From NCBI GenBank assembly GCA_964343835.1, contig CAYFKR010000006.1, positions 1 to 64,000 of the forward strand: DNA of 64,000 nucleotides, read 5' to 3'. A model generated the notes under the pieces. That model saw only the letters and a program-made list of their open reading frames with translations, was not told the origin of the DNA and did no database searches. Positions 62,025-64,000 of the stretch are shown here, piece after piece (the first letter of the stretch is position 1; the number at the start of each line of letters is the position of its first letter). The position numbers and the translations under genes were made by a program. This stretch comes from CALEMW01 sp964343835. Its GTDB lineage: Bacteria > Krumholzibacteriota > Krumholzibacteriia > LZORAL124-64-63.

Positions 62025-63512
62025 CTATTCCTTGTCGGACGACTCGTCGTCGTCCCCGTTCTCCCCGTCGTCCTGCTCCGTGACGCGATCCTCGAAGCCC
62101 TCGAAGAGGTCCCCGTCGGGAACCACGACCTCGGAGGGGTCGCTCGGGATCTCCACCACGGGAGCCTCGCCGTCCTCGGCCAGGGCGCCCTCGTCGAAGA
62201 GCGGACGCTCCTCCTCGGCCAGCTGGGCCAGTTCCTCGGCCACGGTGGACTCGATGATGCGCTCCAGCTCGTCCAGGGTCGCGATGGCGGTGCCCTGCAG
62301 GGTCTCGGCGGTCTTCTCGCCAATGCCCGGCACGGACATGAGCTCCTCGAGGGTGCACTCGGCCAGGTCGCGGATGGAGGCGAAGCCCATCTCGCGGAGC
62401 GACACGGAGATCTTGTCGGTCACCCCGGTCATCTCCTCGAGCTCCATGGCCACCTCGTTGCGCACGCGCTGGCGGATGTGGTACTCGCGGGACGACACCA
62501 GGTCGATCTTCCACTCGGTGAGCTTGGCGGCCAGGCGGACGTTCTTGCCCTCCTTGCCGATGGCCTTGGACAGCTGGTCCTCGTTCACCACGACCGTGGC
62601 TTCCTGCTGGTCGTCGTGCAGGATGATGGTACTGACCTCGGCGGGGCTCAGGGCGCGGCTGATGAGCAGCGACATCTCGGCGCTCCAGGGCACGATGTCG
62701 ATGCGCTCGCCCGCCAGCTCGCGGGTCACGGCCTGCACGCGGGAGCCCTTCATGCCCACGCAGGAGCCCACGGCGTCCACGCGGTCGTCGTGGGAGACCA
62801 CGGCGATCTTCGACCGCGTGCCCGGCTCGCGGGCCACGGCCTTGATCTCCACGATGCCCTCCTGGATCTCGGGCACCTCCTGCTCGAAGAGCGACTTCAG
62901 GAACTCGGGATGGCTCCGCGACAGGATGATCTGGGGGCCCTTGGCATTGTCCAGGACCTCCACGATCAGCGCGCGGATGGAGCTTCCCTGATGGAGCTTC
63001 TCGCCACGGATCTGCTCGCGCCAGGGCAGCATGGCCTCCACGCGGCCCAGGTTGACCAGCACGTTGCCGCGGTCCACCTGCTGCACCGAGCCGGTGATGA
63101 CCTCGTTCACGCGGTCCTTGTAGGTGTCGAAGATGTTGGTGCGCTCGGCCTCGCGGACCTTCTGCACCAGGATCTGCTTGGCCACCAGGATGGCGTTGCG
63201 GCCGAACTCCTCGATGGGCAGGTCCCAGCGCAGCTCGTCGCCGATCTGCACCTCGTCGCCGAACTCCTCCTGGGCTTCCTCCAGGGTCATCTCGGCGTCC
63301 TCGTCCATGATGTTGTCCACGACCACCTTGACGTGCTCGACGGTCATCTCGCCGGTGACCTCGTCGATGCGCGCGTCGATCACGGCCTCCGCGCCCAGCT
63401 TCTTGCGGGCGGCGGACTGCAGGCCGGCGATCAGCGACTCGATCACGATGGCGCGGTCCACGTTCTTCTCCCTCGTGATCATGGCGAGGGCGTCGAGGAC
63501 GTTGTACTGCAT
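62025..63512 (-). CDS. nusA: Transcription termination/antitermination factor NusA
   Basis: 495 aa. N-terminal RNA-polymerase-binding domain (1-125), S1 domain (about 135-200, VITGSVQQVDRGNVLVNLG), two KH domains (about 205-345, AVGSCVGMKGSRVQAVTREL and LSKAIGKEGKNVRLAAKL), a helix-hairpin-helix segment (about 395-425, LMSVPGIGEKTAETLQ) and an acidic tail (EQDDGENGDDDESSDKE). It modulates pausing and termination. First complete gene of the nusA-infB operon in the window. Confidence 0.97.
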   Translation of the reverse strand: MQYNVLDALAMITREKNVDRAIVIESLIAGLQSAARKKLGAEAVIDARIDEVTGEMTVEHVKVVVDNIMDEDAEMTLEEAQEEFGDEVQIGDELRWDLPIEEFGRNAILVAKQILVQKVREAERTNIFDTYKDRVNEVITGSVQQVDRGNVLVNLGRVEAMLPWREQIRGEKLHQGSSIRALIVEVLDNAKGPQIILSRSHPEFLKSLFEQEVPEIQEGIVEIKAVAREPGTRSKIAVVSHDDRVDAVGSCVGMKGSRVQAVTRELAGERIDIVPWSAEMSLLISRALSPAEVSTIILHDDQQEATVVVNEDQLSKAIGKEGKNVRLAAKLTEWKIDLVSSREYHIRQRVRNEVAMELEEMTGVTDKISVSLREMGFASIRDLAECTLEELMSVPGIGEKTAETLQGTAIATLDELERIIESTVAEELAQLAEEERPLFDEGALAEDGEAPVVEIPSDPSEVVVPDGDLFEGFEDRVTEQDDGENGDDDESSDKE

Positions 63513-63549
63513 GGTCGATCAGCTCCCGTATCTCGTGGGGTGCGGCGGG

Positions 63550-64000
63550 TCAGTCCCCGTCGCGCTCCTGGCGGCGCGCCCGGCGCGCCTCCCTGCGGTC
63601 GTGCTTCTTCTTCCGTCGATCCCGGCGGATCAGGGCCTGGGGATCGAACTCGGGATCCAGGTTGGCCTCGCGGACGTCGGCCGCCGCGAAACGCTGCGGC
63701 TCCTCGTCGTCGGCGGTGCGCAGCGTCAGGCCCGTTCCGTCATGGGCCTCCAGGACGCCCTTCCAGGTCTTCGTGCGGCTGCCGCGGCTCACCTTCAGGA
63801 CCACGTTCTCCCCCACGGCGGCCTCGAAATGGGCCCGGGTGCGCAGGGGGCGCCTCACGCCCGGCGACGAGACCTCGATCACGTACGCGTCCGGAAAGAG
63901 GTCCGCCTCCTCCAGCAGCATGCCCGCGGTGCGCGACGCCGTCGCGCAGCCGTCCAGGGAAACGCCGCCGTCGCGGTCCACGAACACGCGGACGGTGAGG
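63550..64000 (-). CDS. rimP: Ribosome maturation factor RimP, 5' end cut by window edge
   Basis: The C-terminal 150 codons are present; the start is beyond the right edge. Motifs: VRVFVDRDGGVSLDGCA and YVIEVSSPGVRRPLRTRAHFEAAVG, then an SH3-like domain. A basic extension is added (RRDRRKKKHDRREARRARRQ). RimP assists 30S assembly. It is the usual first gene before nusA. Confidence 0.93.
   Translation of the reverse strand, partial: LTVRVFVDRDGGVSLDGCATASRTAGMLLEEADLFPDAYVIEVSSPGVRRPLRTRAHFEAAVGENVVLKVSRGSRTKTWKGVLEAHDGTGLTLRTADDEEPQRFAAADVREANLDPEFDPQALIRRDRRKKKHDRREARRARRQERDGD

Overview
The window is about 70% G+C and densely coded, mostly on the minus strand. It comes from a Gram-negative, didermic bacterium: there is a TonB/ExbB/ExbD system, a TonB-dependent receptor, TolC, PorV-like beta-barrels and OmpA-type lipoproteins. 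Two proteins with a (degenerate) GWxTD-type C-terminal module, a PorV/UPF0164 protein, a large secreted protein with a FlgD-Ig/type-IX-like C-terminus and a two-subunit glycine dehydrogenase suggest an uncultivated lineage near the FCB group (Eisenbacteria- or Krumholzibacteria-like). The phylum is inference. Two runs of N (32314-32323 and 37723-37774) show a draft, probably metagenome-assembled, scaffold. No mobile elements, CRISPR arrays or rRNA genes were seen. No gene-free stretch exceeds 300 bases.

Layout. (1) 1-10856: a cut-off Lys-rich histone H1-like gene, then secG followed directly by tRNA-Leu(GAG) and a strong terminator, then pgk with its own promoter. Upstream of pgk lies a tightly coupled minus-strand run whose transcription order is radC, mreB, mreC, mreD, mrdA (PBP2), rodA, lgt, aroE, comF: cell shape and peptidoglycan synthesis plus lipoprotein maturation. 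(2) 11016-12248: an aspartate kinase on the plus strand with a recognisable promoter. (3) 12320-28292: a 16-kb minus-strand envelope block. In transcription order it holds a TonB-dependent receptor, a 921-aa secreted Ca-loop/Cys-rich protein, a PorV-like barrel, a GWxTD-like protein, then (from a second promoter) exbB, exbD, exbD, tonB, tolC, a MacB/LolD-type ATPase, a second GWxTD-like protein and a small barrel of much lower G+C. This is the best candidate for an undescribed system. (4) 28342-31739: a peptide-type ABC importer (DppB, DppC, fused DppDF) without a binding protein. (5) 31956-35424, plus strand: a large lipoprotein and an outer-membrane barrel. (6) 35429-40757: glycine cleavage operon gcvT-gcvH-gcvPA-gcvPB followed by a lipoate ligase. 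(7) 40787-46489: uvrA, a secreted cyclophilin, a plus-strand cysteine desulfurase-like enzyme and a MotB/OmpA-type lipoprotein. (8) 46689-64000: the classical rimP-nusA-ylxQ-infB-rbfA-nrnA-truB-ribF-rpsO-pnp translation/RNA block, continuing into an M16 protease and a TrkH/TrkA potassium system. Here rbfA and nrnA are one fused gene, and rfbA-rfbC-cysC (activated sugar and PAPS synthesis) sits between ribF and rpsO.

Regulation visible in the sequence. Several sigma70-like promoters (TTGACA-like, 17-18 bp, TANNNT-like) stand out against the high G+C: before pgk, lysC, exbB, the TonB-dependent receptor, dppB, gcvT and rpsO. Many genes are translationally coupled through ATGA/GTGA overlaps. GTG starts are common, and infB and the M16 protease appear to use TTG. 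Candidate RNA structures lie in the rpsO leader and between rpsO and pnp.
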